The notes under the pieces were generated by a model. That model was not told the DNA's origin, did no database searches, and saw only the letters and a list, made by a program, of their open reading frames with translations. This document shows positions 1 to 9,929 of a stretch of 60,286 bases of DNA, in pieces. The stretch is from Oscillospiraceae bacterium (GTDB lineage Bacteria; Bacillota; Clostridia; Oscillospirales; CAG-272). Numbering within the stretch: position 1 is the stretch's first letter; the number at the start of each line of letters is the position of its first letter. The stretch covers positions 1 through 60,286 of the forward strand of contig SVRK01000007.1 of NCBI GenBank assembly GCA_015064855.1, in the 5' to 3' direction. A program made the position numbers and the translations under genes.

Positions 1-124
1 AAATGTTTGTAGTTCATACGATTCTCCTTTGGTGCTTTTTTGTGTGTGGTTACCTTAATTGTACCATAGTTTCGTATGAACTTTCTTTTTTTATCTACTG
101 TTGCACTTGATAGTATAATTCACC
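1..124 (-). mobile_element. End of an IS30-like insertion sequence (left copy, facing out of the window)
   Basis: Positions 1-124 are the exact reverse complement of 60161-60284, and the match stops sharply at 125. Read on the minus strand it holds an A-rich leader, an AAGGAG ribosome site and a start codon at 17-15, followed by codons for MNYKH, where the window ends. IS30 family transposases commonly begin with a similar M-[NK]-Y-K-H stretch; the family call rests only on these few residues and the general arrangement. The element is truncated by the end of the window. Confidence 0.65.
12..81 (-). promoter_or_regulatory. Hairpin sequestering the transposase start codon (left copy)
   Basis: A 10-bp inverted repeat (GTTCATACGA at 12-21 and TCGTATGAAC at 72-81) flanks the ribosome site. 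On the minus strand the 3' arm contains the transposase ATG. Read-through RNA entering from the neighbouring chromosome could fold and hide the start. This is a known strategy of other IS elements; its operation here is inference. Confidence 0.4.
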
Positions 125-130
125 TAAAAT

Positions 131-166
131 AAAAAGAAAAAGGTATTTTAAAATACCCTTTTCTTA
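131..166 (-). terminator. Terminator after the AI-2E family gene
   Basis: On the minus strand an AAAAGGGTATTTT / AAAATACCTTTTT stem with a T-rich tail follows the stop of the permease gene. The stem is A/T rich and nearly symmetric, so it could also stop transcription arriving from the IS side. Confidence 0.6.
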
Positions 167-175
167 GATTGTACT

Positions 176-1660
176 TTATTTGATTTCTATAATATCATCG
201 TCGTCATCTTCAACGACAGATGAGCCTGTTGTGTCTAAGATGTTTGCTTCAGTCTCTTTAACAGATACGTTAACAGGCGTTTCTGTTTTCTCTTCAACTA
301 TAGGATTGGTTTCTTTAGGTTGTTCTTTCTTTTTGCGTAGCTTTTCAAGCTTTCTTACATCTATTTCTTGAGTTAAATCGTTTTCATCAAACATATTTGA
401 AAAGTCGGTATGAAAAACGTCTGTACCAAGCTGATAACAATCCTTGTTTGTTGGCAGATTCTTTTTATTCAAACGCCATTCAATAAAGCAAGAGCAGATA
501 TATGATATTACAGCGCAGAGAGGAACACCTATAAGCATTCCAATAAATCCGAATACATGAGAGCAGAAGGTGACGGCTGCAATAACTCCAATAGGAGTAA
601 GTCCTGTAGATTCACCTAAAATATGAGGTGCGATTATGTTGCCATCAATTTGTTGAACGATAAGAATGATTATGGCAAAGGCAATAACCTTCCATATTTT
701 ATCACTGGTTTCACCGGGCGTTTGAAGGAAAATCAAAATTCCGGACGGTATAGCACCAAGGAAAGGACCGAAGAACGGAATAACGTTAGTTATACCGCAA
801 ACCATACCAATAAGTGCAGCGTATTTGAATTGGAAAATAGTAAGTATAAGCGTTACAACGCATCCGACAAGAACGGCGTCGCAAAGAGTACCGGTCAAAT
901 ATCTTCCAAATGTGTTATTGGTATATTTACCAAAATGAACAATTCTTGAATAAACCCTTTCAGGGAAAATGGCGCAAAGTAAACGCTTCAATCTAACAAG
1001 AATAGAATCCTTATATAAAAGGAAATAAATAGAAAGAATAAAACCGATTATAAAGTTGAATGTGTGCGTTGCAAAGCTACCAAGTAATCCTGTTGCGTAT
1101 GAGATTAATCCATTAAAGATTTGCTTAATAAATTCGGCTTCGCTTGCATTTGGATTGATTTTTGCAATGTTAAATCTATCAAGTACCGTTGACAGTAATT
1201 CTCTTATAGTTTCATTGGGGTTTTCAACGCCGAAGCTTATAAGAAGCTCCCTAGCAAAGTCAACAAGCTGTGTTGCATACGAGTTTATATTTCCTTTTAA
1301 CTCAATGAAATTATCCTTAATGTCAGGAATAATAACGAAAAGAGCAATAGCAATTATAATACCAAAAAGAATATAGGTTGCAAAAATGGACAAAAGCCTT
1401 CTTAATTGAGGATGAGGCTTGTTTTTTTCTACGAACTTAAATATGTGCTTACTAAAAATCTTGCAAATTGGGTTGCAAAGAAAAGCGAGAACAAAGCCGT
1501 AGATGAAGGCTGCCATAGCGTTTACAATACCGCTGATATATGAAGCAATTGATGAAATATTTATAATTGCAAATATCAAAAGTATAAGCATTGCGCCCAC
1601 TAAAAGTGCGTATAGGGCGTTTTTCCAAGCCTTGTTTCCGTTTTTGAAAATTTTAAACAT
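176..1660 (-). CDS. AI-2E family transporter (PerM/YtvI-like membrane protein)
   Basis: A 494-residue polytopic membrane protein. Hydrophobic segments start at about residues 17 and 40, recur near 90-110, and fill 200-400, giving the eight or so spans expected of the AI-2E exporter/PerM family. The central region has the family-like stretch GLTPIGVIAAVTF and a long amphipathic loop at 110-195. Residues 430-494 form a cytoplasmic tail rich in Lys and then Glu/Asp, ending in five consecutive Asp; this tail is not part of the family core. Members have been linked to signal export and to Na+/H+ antiport, so the substrate is unknown. It is monocistronic, with an AGGAGTG ribosome site before the ATG and its own promoter and terminator. 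Confidence 0.85.
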   Translation of the reverse strand: MFKIFKNGNKAWKNALYALLVGAMLILLIFAIINISSIASYISGIVNAMAAFIYGFVLAFLCNPICKIFSKHIFKFVEKNKPHPQLRRLLSIFATYILFGIIIAIALFVIIPDIKDNFIELKGNINSYATQLVDFARELLISFGVENPNETIRELLSTVLDRFNIAKINPNASEAEFIKQIFNGLISYATGLLGSFATHTFNFIIGFILSIYFLLYKDSILVRLKRLLCAIFPERVYSRIVHFGKYTNNTFGRYLTGTLCDAVLVGCVVTLILTIFQFKYAALIGMVCGITNVIPFFGPFLGAIPSGILIFLQTPGETSDKIWKVIAFAIIILIVQQIDGNIIAPHILGESTGLTPIGVIAAVTFCSHVFGFIGMLIGVPLCAVISYICSCFIEWRLNKKNLPTNKDCYQLGTDVFHTDFSNMFDENDLTQEIDVRKLEKLRKKKEQPKETNPIVEEKTETPVNVSVKETEANILDTTGSSVVEDDDDDIIEIK

Positions 1661-1688
1661 TTTACACTCCTAAAAGGTAATTATAATT

Positions 1689-1717
1689 ATTTTATAACAA
1701 AAATAATAATAAGTCAA
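1689..1717 (-). promoter_or_regulatory. Sigma-A promoter of the AI-2E family gene
   Basis: On the minus strand TTGACT and TAAAAT are separated by 17 bases, about 30 bases before the start codon. Confidence 0.65.
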
Positions 1718-1757
1718 TAGTTAAAATTATATTATTCCAAATGAAGTTATTTTTAAA

Positions 1758-1789
1758 CAAAAAAGTGTTGGCAAAACCAACACTTTTAT
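1758..1789 (-). terminator. guaB terminator
   Basis: AAAGTGTTGG / CCAACACTTTT stem with an A/T tract on the minus-strand 3' side, just after the guaB stop. Confidence 0.85.
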
Positions 1790-1799
1790 AGTTTTAATA

Positions 1800-3314
<1,515 letters not shown>

Positions 3315-3318
3315 TTAT

Positions 3319-3347
3319 ATTATAGCCCTAAAAAACCGTTTTGTCAA
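3319..3347 (-). promoter_or_regulatory. guaB sigma-A promoter
   Basis: On the minus strand a consensus TTGACA, a 17-base spacer and a consensus TATAAT, about 40 bases before the guaB start. Confidence 0.85.
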
Positions 3348-3363
3348 CAAAAAAATTGCAAAA

Positions 3364-4248
3364 TTAAAGTGTTTTACACAAAAAAGTGCGGATGTTTTTG
3401 TCTTTTAAAGCATTAAATGCTTTTATTTGGTCGTTTTCGTTTTCAAAAATTCCAAAAACAGAGGGGCCACTGCCACTCATAAGAGCGCCGATTGCACCAT
3501 TATCTAAAAGTAATGATTTAATATCATTAATGCTTGGATTTTTTGGAATTATAACGTGCTCAAATTTGTTAAACAGAAGGGAAGAAACGCGATTAATGTC
3601 ACCGGCATCATTAATAGCTCCTACAAAGACCTCAAAAATTCTTGTTGAGGGGGAGCTTGTTCCATATCTTGCATCTAGTAATCCATATGCCTCAGGGGTT
3701 GAAATTTTGATATCATCAATAGCGCAAACAAGATATACGTCTTTAAATGGCTTTAATGATTTCATTTTGTCGCCAACACCCCTGCACTCGCATGTTCCGC
3801 CTACTAAGCAGAAGCAAACGTCAGCACCTATAGATGCTCCGATTTCCAAAAGCTCATTTTCTTTTAATATACTACCATAGGCTTCATTCATTAATTTTAA
3901 TGCAGCGGCGCAGTCTGTACTGCCACCCGCCATCCCTGCAGAAATAGGAATGTTTTTCTCAATTGAGAAGATAAACTTTTGATTTGCTGATTTAATTTTG
4001 CGTTTTTTTCTTGCGTATTCGATATATTTTACGCAAGCCTTATATACCAAATTGTTCTCGTCGGTTGGAACAGGAGCATCGGTTTGTATTTCAATATCAA
4101 ATTCACCGTCCGAAACCGTTAGAGAAACAGTATCATATAAGGAAATTGCTTGCATAACCGACTCGATATTGTGGTAGCCGTTGTCGAGCCTATTTAATAC
4201 GTCGAGATAAAGATTAATTTTTGCGTATGCTTTTCTTTTGTAGGTCAT
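3364..4248 (-). CDS. ispE: 4-diphosphocytidyl-2-C-methyl-D-erythritol kinase
   Basis: This GHMP-family kinase phosphorylates CDP-methylerythritol in the MEP (non-mevalonate) isoprenoid pathway. The protein begins MTYKRKAYAKINLYLDV, the classical IspE N-terminus, and has the GHMP ATP-binding loop PISAGMAGGSTDCAAAL at about residues 101-117 and the C-terminal SGSGPSVFGIF motif near 265. The ATG at 4248 overlaps the polA stop in an ATGA arrangement, so translation is probably coupled to polA. A TTG five codons upstream (4263) would extend the protein, but without family support. A length of 294 residues is normal. Confidence 0.95.
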   Translation of the reverse strand: MTYKRKAYAKINLYLDVLNRLDNGYHNIESVMQAISLYDTVSLTVSDGEFDIEIQTDAPVPTDENNLVYKACVKYIEYARKKRKIKSANQKFIFSIEKNIPISAGMAGGSTDCAAALKLMNEAYGSILKENELLEIGASIGADVCFCLVGGTCECRGVGDKMKSLKPFKDVYLVCAIDDIKISTPEAYGLLDARYGTSSPSTRIFEVFVGAINDAGDINRVSSLLFNKFEHVIIPKNPSINDIKSLLLDNGAIGALMSGSGPSVFGIFENENDQIKAFNALKDKNIRTFLCKTL

Positions 4249-6857
4249 TTTGCGTCGAACCAAGTCTTTCCAACCGCCGTATCAGCAGTTAACGGAACAG
4301 ATAACTTGATTGCACCCTCCATTTCGGTTTTAAGTATTTTCAGGGCTTCGTCTTTTACATTCTTATGCGCTTCAATAATAAGCTCGTCGTGGACTTGAAG
4401 AATAAGCCTTGCATCAATTTTTGCATCTTTTAGTGCTTTTGCTACGTTTATCATAGCAATTTTAATTATATCGGCAGCGGTTCCTTGAATTGGGCTATTC
4501 ATAGCTGCACGTTCACCAAAGGCTTGAACCATTTTGTTTTTAGCTTTAAGCTCCGGAATATATCTGATTCTTCCCATCATAGTGCGTGCAAAACCACTGT
4601 TTCTTGCATCGGTGATAAGACGTTCTATAAATATATGAACATCGGGATACGTTGCGAAGTATGAATCAATATAAGCTCTTGCTTCCTTCCTTGATATTCC
4701 GAGGTCTTTTCCAAGAGAAAAGTCGCCGATTCCATAAACAATACCGAAGTTTACCGCCTTTGCGCGTTTACGGAGCTCCGACGTTACCTCATCTGGAGAA
4801 ACACCGAAAACAAGAGAAGCGGTTAATGTGTGAATGTCAATTCCGTTGTTGAATGCGTGAATCATATTCGCATCTCGCGATAGATGAGCAAGCACCTTTA
4901 GCTCTATTTGAGAATAGTCCGCATCAATCAAAACGTAATCATTTTTCTTTGTTGTAAAATACTTTCTTAAATTTTTACCGAGCTCGGTTCTAATTGGAAT
5001 GTTTTGTAGGTTTGGCTCGGTTGAAGAGAGTCTGCCGGTCACTGCTACAGTTTGGTTAAATGTGGTATGAATTATGCCATTTTCATCAGCAACCTTCATA
5101 AGTCCTTCGGCGTAAGTGCTATTTAATTTTGCGACCTTACGATATTCAAGAACCTCTTTAACAATTTCATATTCGTCGGCTAATTCCTCGAGAATTTCAG
5201 CACCTGTGGAGTAACCGCTTTTTGTTTTTTTGCCATGAGGAAGCTTTAATTTACCGAAAAGGATTTCGCCAAGCTGTTTGGGGGAATTTACGTTAAATTC
5301 TTCACCCGCTAATTCAAATATTTTTGTCTTATGTTCTTCTTCCATTTTGGAAAGATAAGAGGAAAACTCTTTAAGTCCGTTGGTATCTACCTTAAAGCCC
5401 TCCTTTTCCATATCAGAAAGAACGTATGCAAGCGGAATTTCAATATCGGTTAAAATTGAGGTTGTGCCATCTCTTTCAAGGTGCTTTGACATAGCCACAA
5501 AAAGAGCAGAAACATACTGTGAAGCATACGCTTCGTTAAACTCCATATCAAGATAGGCAAGTGATAAAGCCCCAAGGTCATATGATGAGTCGGATGGCGA
5601 AATAACATAACCTGCAAGCATTGTATCGAAAATACAATTAATATCAGTTGTCTTTAGTATTGATTTTACGTCGTGGCAAATAAAGGAAGCTGATTTGAAG
5701 AAAATTGCTCCATCTGAGATAGGAAAACGATAATTAATGCCGGAAAGGGAACTTGCAAGCGCGTTTTCACCATCAAAATAAATAGAATAAACGCTTGAGA
5801 AATCAGTAGGAACTTCTTCTTTTATATCATTTGATAACACGAAAGAAACAGGCTTTATTTCTGCCTTTTCTTCCCCAAAGCCGAAGTCGAGCTGCTCACC
5901 GCCAATGCCGTCAGAATTTGAATCAATGCTCTCGCATCCCTCAAACTCGGCTAGGGAAACAGTTGGCTTAATCTCAATTTGAGGTTCAGTAGCTTCAATA
6001 TTTTCAAGACCGAATTTCTTAATTAGCGAGCCAAATTCAAACTTGAGAAAGCTTTTGCGTAAGCCAAACTTGTCCATACCGGGAGAAACAAAATCGTCAA
6101 TGGCTTTGCCAAGTGGTACGTCTAAAACAATAGTTGCTAGATATTTTGAAGCATACGCCATTTCACGTCCGTTTCTTATTTTATCCTTCATGCCCGGGGT
6201 TAGGGAAGAGCCTTCAAATTCTGCATAAATATTATCAAGCGAGCCGAAATCGGAAATCAACTTGAAAGCACCCTTTTCGCCAATTCCCGCAATGCCGGGA
6301 ATGTTGTCGGAGGAGTCACCCATTATAGCCTTAACATCAATATATTGAAGAGGTGTTACACCAAAATCCTCAAAAAATTTGTCGGGAGTATACAAAACGT
6401 CCTCTTTTGTTTTTGCAAGAATAACAGAGGTATGCTCGTTGATTAATTGTAGCGAGTCACGGTCACCGGTTAAAATATAAGAATGAACGTCGTTTGGTGC
6501 TAAACGTGACGCAGTTCCGATAATATCATCAGCCTCATAGCCTTCAAGCTCGCAAACGTTAAAGCCGAGCATTCTAACAAGCTCCTTTGCGTAAGGCAAC
6601 TGGATAGCCAAATCCTCTGGCATTGGCTTGCGATTAGCCTTGTAAAAATCATATTCCTTATGTCTAAAGGTTTTCGCCTTTAAATCAAATGCAATAAGAG
6701 TATAATCAGGCTTAACCGTATCAAGATGTCTTTTTAAAATGGTCATCATACCAAAAAGCGCGTTGGTTGGCAAGCCCTCTTTATTTGATAATGGACGGAT
6801 GCCGTAATAGGCTCTATTTAAAATGCTGTTTCCGTCAACAATTAATAATTTTTTCAT
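4245..6857 (-). CDS. polA: DNA polymerase I
   Basis: Pol I fills gaps in excision repair and replaces RNA primers. Residues 1-290 form the 5' nuclease: KAKTFRHKEYDFYKANR, YEADDIIG, LTGDRDSLQLI and the DSSDNIPGIAGIGEKGA helix-hairpin-helix are all present. The polymerase domain (about 480-870) keeps motif A DYSQIELKVLAHLS, motif B RKRAKAVNFGIVYG and motif C LQVHDELIIE. The middle domain (about 320-450) lacks the DxE pair of an active 3'-5' proofreading exonuclease; the equivalent stretch reads YSIYFDGENAL. An inactive middle domain is common in Gram-positive Pol I. The gene lies 8 bp behind the TSCPD gene and overlaps ispE. Confidence 0.97.
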   Translation of the reverse strand: MKKLLIVDGNSILNRAYYGIRPLSNKEGLPTNALFGMMTILKRHLDTVKPDYTLIAFDLKAKTFRHKEYDFYKANRKPMPEDLAIQLPYAKELVRMLGFNVCELEGYEADDIIGTASRLAPNDVHSYILTGDRDSLQLINEHTSVILAKTKEDVLYTPDKFFEDFGVTPLQYIDVKAIMGDSSDNIPGIAGIGEKGAFKLISDFGSLDNIYAEFEGSSLTPGMKDKIRNGREMAYASKYLATIVLDVPLGKAIDDFVSPGMDKFGLRKSFLKFEFGSLIKKFGLENIEATEPQIEIKPTVSLAEFEGCESIDSNSDGIGGEQLDFGFGEEKAEIKPVSFVLSNDIKEEVPTDFSSVYSIYFDGENALASSLSGINYRFPISDGAIFFKSASFICHDVKSILKTTDINCIFDTMLAGYVISPSDSSYDLGALSLAYLDMEFNEAYASQYVSALFVAMSKHLERDGTTSILTDIEIPLAYVLSDMEKEGFKVDTNGLKEFSSYLSKMEEEHKTKIFELAGEEFNVNSPKQLGEILFGKLKLPHGKKTKSGYSTGAEILEELADEYEIVKEVLEYRKVAKLNSTYAEGLMKVADENGIIHTTFNQTVAVTGRLSSTEPNLQNIPIRTELGKNLRKYFTTKKNDYVLIDADYSQIELKVLAHLSRDANMIHAFNNGIDIHTLTASLVFGVSPDEVTSELRKRAKAVNFGIVYGIGDFSLGKDLGISRKEARAYIDSYFATYPDVHIFIERLITDARNSGFARTMMGRIRYIPELKAKNKMVQAFGERAAMNSPIQGTAADIIKIAMINVAKALKDAKIDARLILQVHDELIIEAHKNVKDEALKILKTEMEGAIKLSVPLTADTAVGKTWFDAK

Positions 6858-6865
6858 TTAATCCC

Positions 6866-7132
6866 TCACTCAATAGGTTCAAGTATGCCATCAATAGCTG
6901 TGCGCAATGCAATAGCAAATTGGTCTGCGCAAGAGGTTGACTTAAAACCACAGATGTTGCCCTTTAAAATTTCAATAACATTTTCAGCATTTTGTCCCTC
7001 AACAAGTCTTGCAATCGCTTTTAAATTTCCATTGCAACCACCTTGAAAGGAAACGTTTGATACAATGCCGTCGTTTAATTCAAAATTGATATAGGAGGCG
7101 CAAACGCCTCTCGTTTTAAATTTGTATTTCAT
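6866..7132 (-). CDS. TSCPD domain protein (TIGR03905 type)
   Basis: A small 88-residue protein that matches the TSCPD family throughout. The hallmark TSCADQFA sits near the C-terminus (about residues 68-75), with conserved Cys in RGVCASY and GGCNGN. Related domains occur at the C-terminus of vitamin B12-dependent ribonucleotide reductases, where the Cys residues are thought to act in metal or redox chemistry; the role of the free-standing form is not established. It is the first gene of a polA-ispE operon, with an AGGAGAA ribosome site. Confidence 0.85.
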   Translation of the reverse strand: MKYKFKTRGVCASYINFELNDGIVSNVSFQGGCNGNLKAIARLVEGQNAENVIEILKGNICGFKSTSCADQFAIALRTAIDGILEPIE

Positions 7133-7223
7133 AAAATTCTCCTAAACAGTAGAAATTTCAAAAATTTTATGTTAAAATAACCCATATACAAATATTTTAA
7201 CAAAAAATAAAGGAAATATCAAT

Positions 7224-7961
7224 ATGAGAATGAAAAAAAAGAAGCATGGCTCTGAAAGAATTAAGCTTTTGAGCGCGCTTATGATTGATGATATAAAAGA
7301 AATTGCCGAAAACAGAGCAGAAATCTATGGAAATGACAAGCCACTCCGCATTGAAATAGGTTGCGGAAAAGGTGATTTCGTATGCGGTAAAAGCGAAAAA
7401 GAGTCGGAATATAACTATCTAGCTATTGAAAAAATTCTAGACGTTTGTACTCTTGCCGTTGAAAATTATGCAAAGGGCAGAGGGCTCGGCACGCTTGCAT
7501 CAAACGGCGGATGGCAAAAAACGAATGGTGAAATATATCCACTCGGAGAGGTTTGCCCATTTGAAAAGGAAGAGCTTGGCAATGTGCGTTTTATGGTAGG
7601 AGATGCAAAAGAGCTTCTTCCAAGCTTACCTGACTCGTGTGCTGATGCCATTTTTGTTAATTTCTGCGATCCTTGGCCTAAAAAAGGACATACGAAAAGA
7701 CGTCTAACATATATCGAATTCTTAAAAATGTACTCTCGTCTATTGACTCCAAATGGAAGATTCTACTTTAAAACCGATAATAGATCTCTTTTCGATTTTT
7801 CTCTTGAAGAGGTGGAGAATAGTCCTTTAACGCTTGAGTATCACACCTTTGATTTACATAACAGTGAAATGGATGCGGAAAACATAAGAACTGAATATGA
7901 GCGTAACTTTAGCGCAAAAGGCTTTAGTATAAATATGCTAATCGCTAAAAATAATAAATAA
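7224..7961 (+). CDS. trmB: tRNA (guanosine(46)-N7)-methyltransferase
   Basis: TrmB makes m7G46 in the variable loop of tRNAs using SAM. The class I methyltransferase glycine loop IEIGCGKGDF is at about residues 43-52, and the TrmB signature NFCDPWPKKGHTKRRL at about 148-163, followed by PNGRFYFKTD. At 245 residues it is longer than typical members (about 215), because of a loop at about residues 85-115 (GRGLG to FEKEELG) not seen in standard TrmB. It starts at an ATG after AAAGGA; an in-frame ATG two codons later is also possible. A strong terminator follows. Confidence 0.93.
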   Translation: MRMKKKKHGSERIKLLSALMIDDIKEIAENRAEIYGNDKPLRIEIGCGKGDFVCGKSEKESEYNYLAIEKILDVCTLAVENYAKGRGLGTLASNGGWQKTNGEIYPLGEVCPFEKEELGNVRFMVGDAKELLPSLPDSCADAIFVNFCDPWPKKGHTKRRLTYIEFLKMYSRLLTPNGRFYFKTDNRSLFDFSLEEVENSPLTLEYHTFDLHNSEMDAENIRTEYERNFSAKGFSINMLIAKNNK

Positions 7962-7965
7962 AATC

Positions 7966-8008
7966 AACGCCCGGTGCCGTTTTGGCATTGGGCGTTTTGC
8001 TTTTTTTG
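7966..8008 (+). terminator. trmB terminator
   Basis: Long stem AACGCCCGGTGCC / GGCATTGGGCGTT with a T-rich tail right after trmB. The bases after the stem run into the dpaA promoter region. Confidence 0.85.
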
Positions 8009-8009
8009 G

Positions 8010-8018
8010 CATACAATA
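8010..8018 (+). promoter_or_regulatory. Possible sigma-E/sigma-K type -10 element before dpaA
   Basis: CATACAATA fits the mother-cell sigma-factor -10 consensus (CATANNNTA for sigma-K, CATACANT for sigma-E) and lies 43 bases before the dpaA start. A matching -35 could not be picked out, because the preceding bases belong to the trmB terminator T-tract. Confidence 0.4.
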
Positions 8019-8060
8019 TATTGAGAAGAAATTCTCAAATAAAATTGTTGAGGAAAAGAG

Positions 8061-8786
8061 ATGAATATAGATATTGCTTCAAAGGATGAAAGGTATTTTT
8101 ATCTTTGTGAGCTTTTAAAAGATAATGGGTATTATTCAAGGATAGTGTCGCCAAGCGAGGTTGCTTCTCCTGACGTGATAATTTTACCAATCAAGCGTGA
8201 GCATAGTGAAAATGAGCTTTTTGAAATTTCAAGAAATACTTCTTCTAAAACCAAAGTGCTTTTTGGCGGTGATGAAGCCACAATGAAAATATTCAAAAAC
8301 AATCTTATTGATTATTCTAAAAACGAATATTTTTTGTCGGATAATGCACAAATAACCGCAGAAGCATTTTTGAAGATTTGGCAAGACACAACTATGTCTT
8401 CCTTGCGTGATAAAAAAATCTTGATTTCGGGATATGGCAGAATAGGCAAGCATCTTGCAAAAATACTATCGGGCCTAGGTGCTGAAATTTATGTTTACGC
8501 ACGAAGAGAAGAAGTTAAAAATAAAATTAAAATTGATGGATTTTATTCAGTTAATTTGGATTTTGCAAAAGAGGTTGACGCTGTGATAAATACCGTTCCT
8601 GCCGTGATTTTTAGTAGTGAATTGATATCGCAAATTCCTAGGGGAACCTATCTTTTTGAGCTTGCATCTGTATCTGGATTTGAAAAAACGGAAAGGGTTA
8701 ATTTTGCTCTTGGCTTGCCTGGTAAAATTTTACCCAAAACTGCCGCCGAAGCAATATATAAAGCGATAATCTCTTTTTTAGACTGA
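8061..8786 (+). CDS. dpaA: Dipicolinate synthase subunit A
   Basis: DpaA (SpoVFA) with DpaB makes dipicolinic acid from the lysine precursor dihydrodipicolinate in the mother cell; the product is loaded into the spore core. The C-terminal half has a Rossmann NAD(P)-binding loop ILISGYGRIGKHLAKIL at about residues 120-136 and the DpaA-like ending FALGLPGKILPKTAAE. At 241 residues it is shorter than the roughly 300-residue Bacillus protein, with a reduced N-terminal domain. dpaB follows after 11 bases. The identification is supported mainly by this pairing. Confidence 0.85.
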   Translation: MNIDIASKDERYFYLCELLKDNGYYSRIVSPSEVASPDVIILPIKREHSENELFEISRNTSSKTKVLFGGDEATMKIFKNNLIDYSKNEYFLSDNAQITAEAFLKIWQDTTMSSLRDKKILISGYGRIGKHLAKILSGLGAEIYVYARREEVKNKIKIDGFYSVNLDFAKEVDAVINTVPAVIFSSELISQIPRGTYLFELASVSGFEKTERVNFALGLPGKILPKTAAEAIYKAIISFLD

Positions 8787-8797
8787 AAGGAAATTTA

Positions 8798-9358
8798 ATG
8801 ATTGGATACGCTTTTTGCGGATCATTTTGCACTCATAAAAAAAGCCTTTCGGAACTATCAAGTCTAAAAGAAATTGGTTATGACATCTTGCCGATAATGA
8901 GCGAATGCGTTTACACTACAAATACTAGATTTGGAACATCTGATGAATTGATTTCAAGGGTTGAAGAAATTACAGGAAGAAAAGTGATAAAGACCATAGT
9001 TGAGGCTGAACCGCTTGGACCTAAAATTCATCTGGATGCGCTTTTGATTTCTCCTTGTACAGGTAATACTTTAGCAAAAATCGCACGAGGAATAACAGAT
9101 GGCACAGTGACAATGGCGTCAAAGGCACATTTACGTTCAGATAGACCTTTGGTGATCGCGCTTTCTTCAAACGATGCGCTTTCGGCAAATTTACAAAACA
9201 TTAGCCTTTTACTTGAACGGAAAAACGTTTATTTTGTACCTATGATGCAGGATGATCCAACCAATAAACCGCATTCATTGGTTGCAGATTTCTCATTGCT
9301 CAATAAAACGTTAGAGTTAGCTTTGGAAGGCAAACAAATACAACCGCTTTTTAAATAA
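8798..9358 (+). CDS. dpaB: Dipicolinate synthase subunit B
   Basis: The flavoprotein-like partner of DpaA in dipicolinate synthesis during sporulation. The whole 186-residue protein matches SpoVFB: GYAFCGSFCTHKK at the N-terminus, PIMSECVYTTNTRFG, then SPCTGNTLAKIARGITDGTVTMASKAHLR, and the FVPMMQDDP stretch near residue 150. It is preceded by GAAAGGAA and closes the two-gene operon before a terminator. With spoIIA and sigK elsewhere in the window it shows that the organism has the genetic equipment for heat-resistant spores. Confidence 0.95.
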   Translation: MIGYAFCGSFCTHKKSLSELSSLKEIGYDILPIMSECVYTTNTRFGTSDELISRVEEITGRKVIKTIVEAEPLGPKIHLDALLISPCTGNTLAKIARGITDGTVTMASKAHLRSDRPLVIALSSNDALSANLQNISLLLERKNVYFVPMMQDDPTNKPHSLVADFSLLNKTLELALEGKQIQPLFK

Positions 9359-9363
9359 ATACA

Positions 9364-9403
9364 AAACCGCGATTTGGAAGTCTGTTCCTTTTCGCGGTTT
9401 TTC
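9364..9403 (+). terminator. dpaAB terminator
   Basis: AACCGCGA / TCGCGGTT stem with TTTTTC tail. It sits between converging genes and could also serve trmL. Confidence 0.75.
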
Positions 9404-9423
9404 TATTCGATTGTAGAATAAAA

Positions 9424-9900
9424 TTAACTTTCAAAAGATTCCAAAAGTCCTTCAAAATTTTTCTGCCTTAAATATTCATATGTGGCAATTGCAACGGAAT
9501 TTGATTGATTGAGAGAGCGTAACCCTGCTTTCATTGGAATTCTTAAAGCGCGCTCTCTGTATTTGTCAATTAAATCCTCAGGAAGTCCGGTGCTTTCACG
9601 CCCAAAGAAAAAGTAGACGTTATCACCATAAGAAATGTCAATATAGGAATTTGATGCTTTCTTTGTAAATAGATAAAAGTCACAATTGGGATTTTTTTGC
9701 CAGAAATCCTCTATATTTTCATAGTAGCGTATATCGAGATGAAACCAGTAATCCATTCCGGCGCGCTTTAGCTTTGCATTATCAATTTTGAAGCCAAAGG
9801 GCTTAATCATATGTAGAATTGCCCCGCTTGATGCACAGGTACGCGCTATATTTCCCGTGTTTTGCGGAATTTCCGGTTCTAATAAAACTATGTTAAGCAT
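9424..9900 (-). CDS. trmL: tRNA (cytidine(34)-2'-O)-methyltransferase
   Basis: A SPOUT-class enzyme that 2'-O-methylates the wobble base of certain leucine tRNAs. It begins MLNIVLLEPEIPQNTGNIART and shows the three SPOUT motifs: NTGNIART near the start, YFFFGRESTGLP at about residues 92-103, and RSLNQSNSVAIATYEYLRQ near the C-terminus. The ATG at 9900 is chosen because a GGGGGT ribosome site lies 5 bases upstream and homologues begin there; an upstream in-frame start at 9921 adds seven unconserved residues. A length of 158 is typical. Confidence 0.95.
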   Translation of the reverse strand: MLNIVLLEPEIPQNTGNIARTCASSGAILHMIKPFGFKIDNAKLKRAGMDYWFHLDIRYYENIEDFWQKNPNCDFYLFTKKASNSYIDISYGDNVYFFFGRESTGLPEDLIDKYRERALRIPMKAGLRSLNQSNSVAIATYEYLRQKNFEGLLESFES

Positions 9901-9929
9901 TGTTACCCCCAAAAGATGCAATTTATATT

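Noticed and set aside
3386..3880. 164-codon open frame antisense to ispE
   Set aside because: Shadow of ispE, with no promoter or ribosome site.
4249..4263. TTG start adding five residues to IspE
   Set aside because: The ATG at 4248 forms the usual ATGA overlap with polA and matches the family start.
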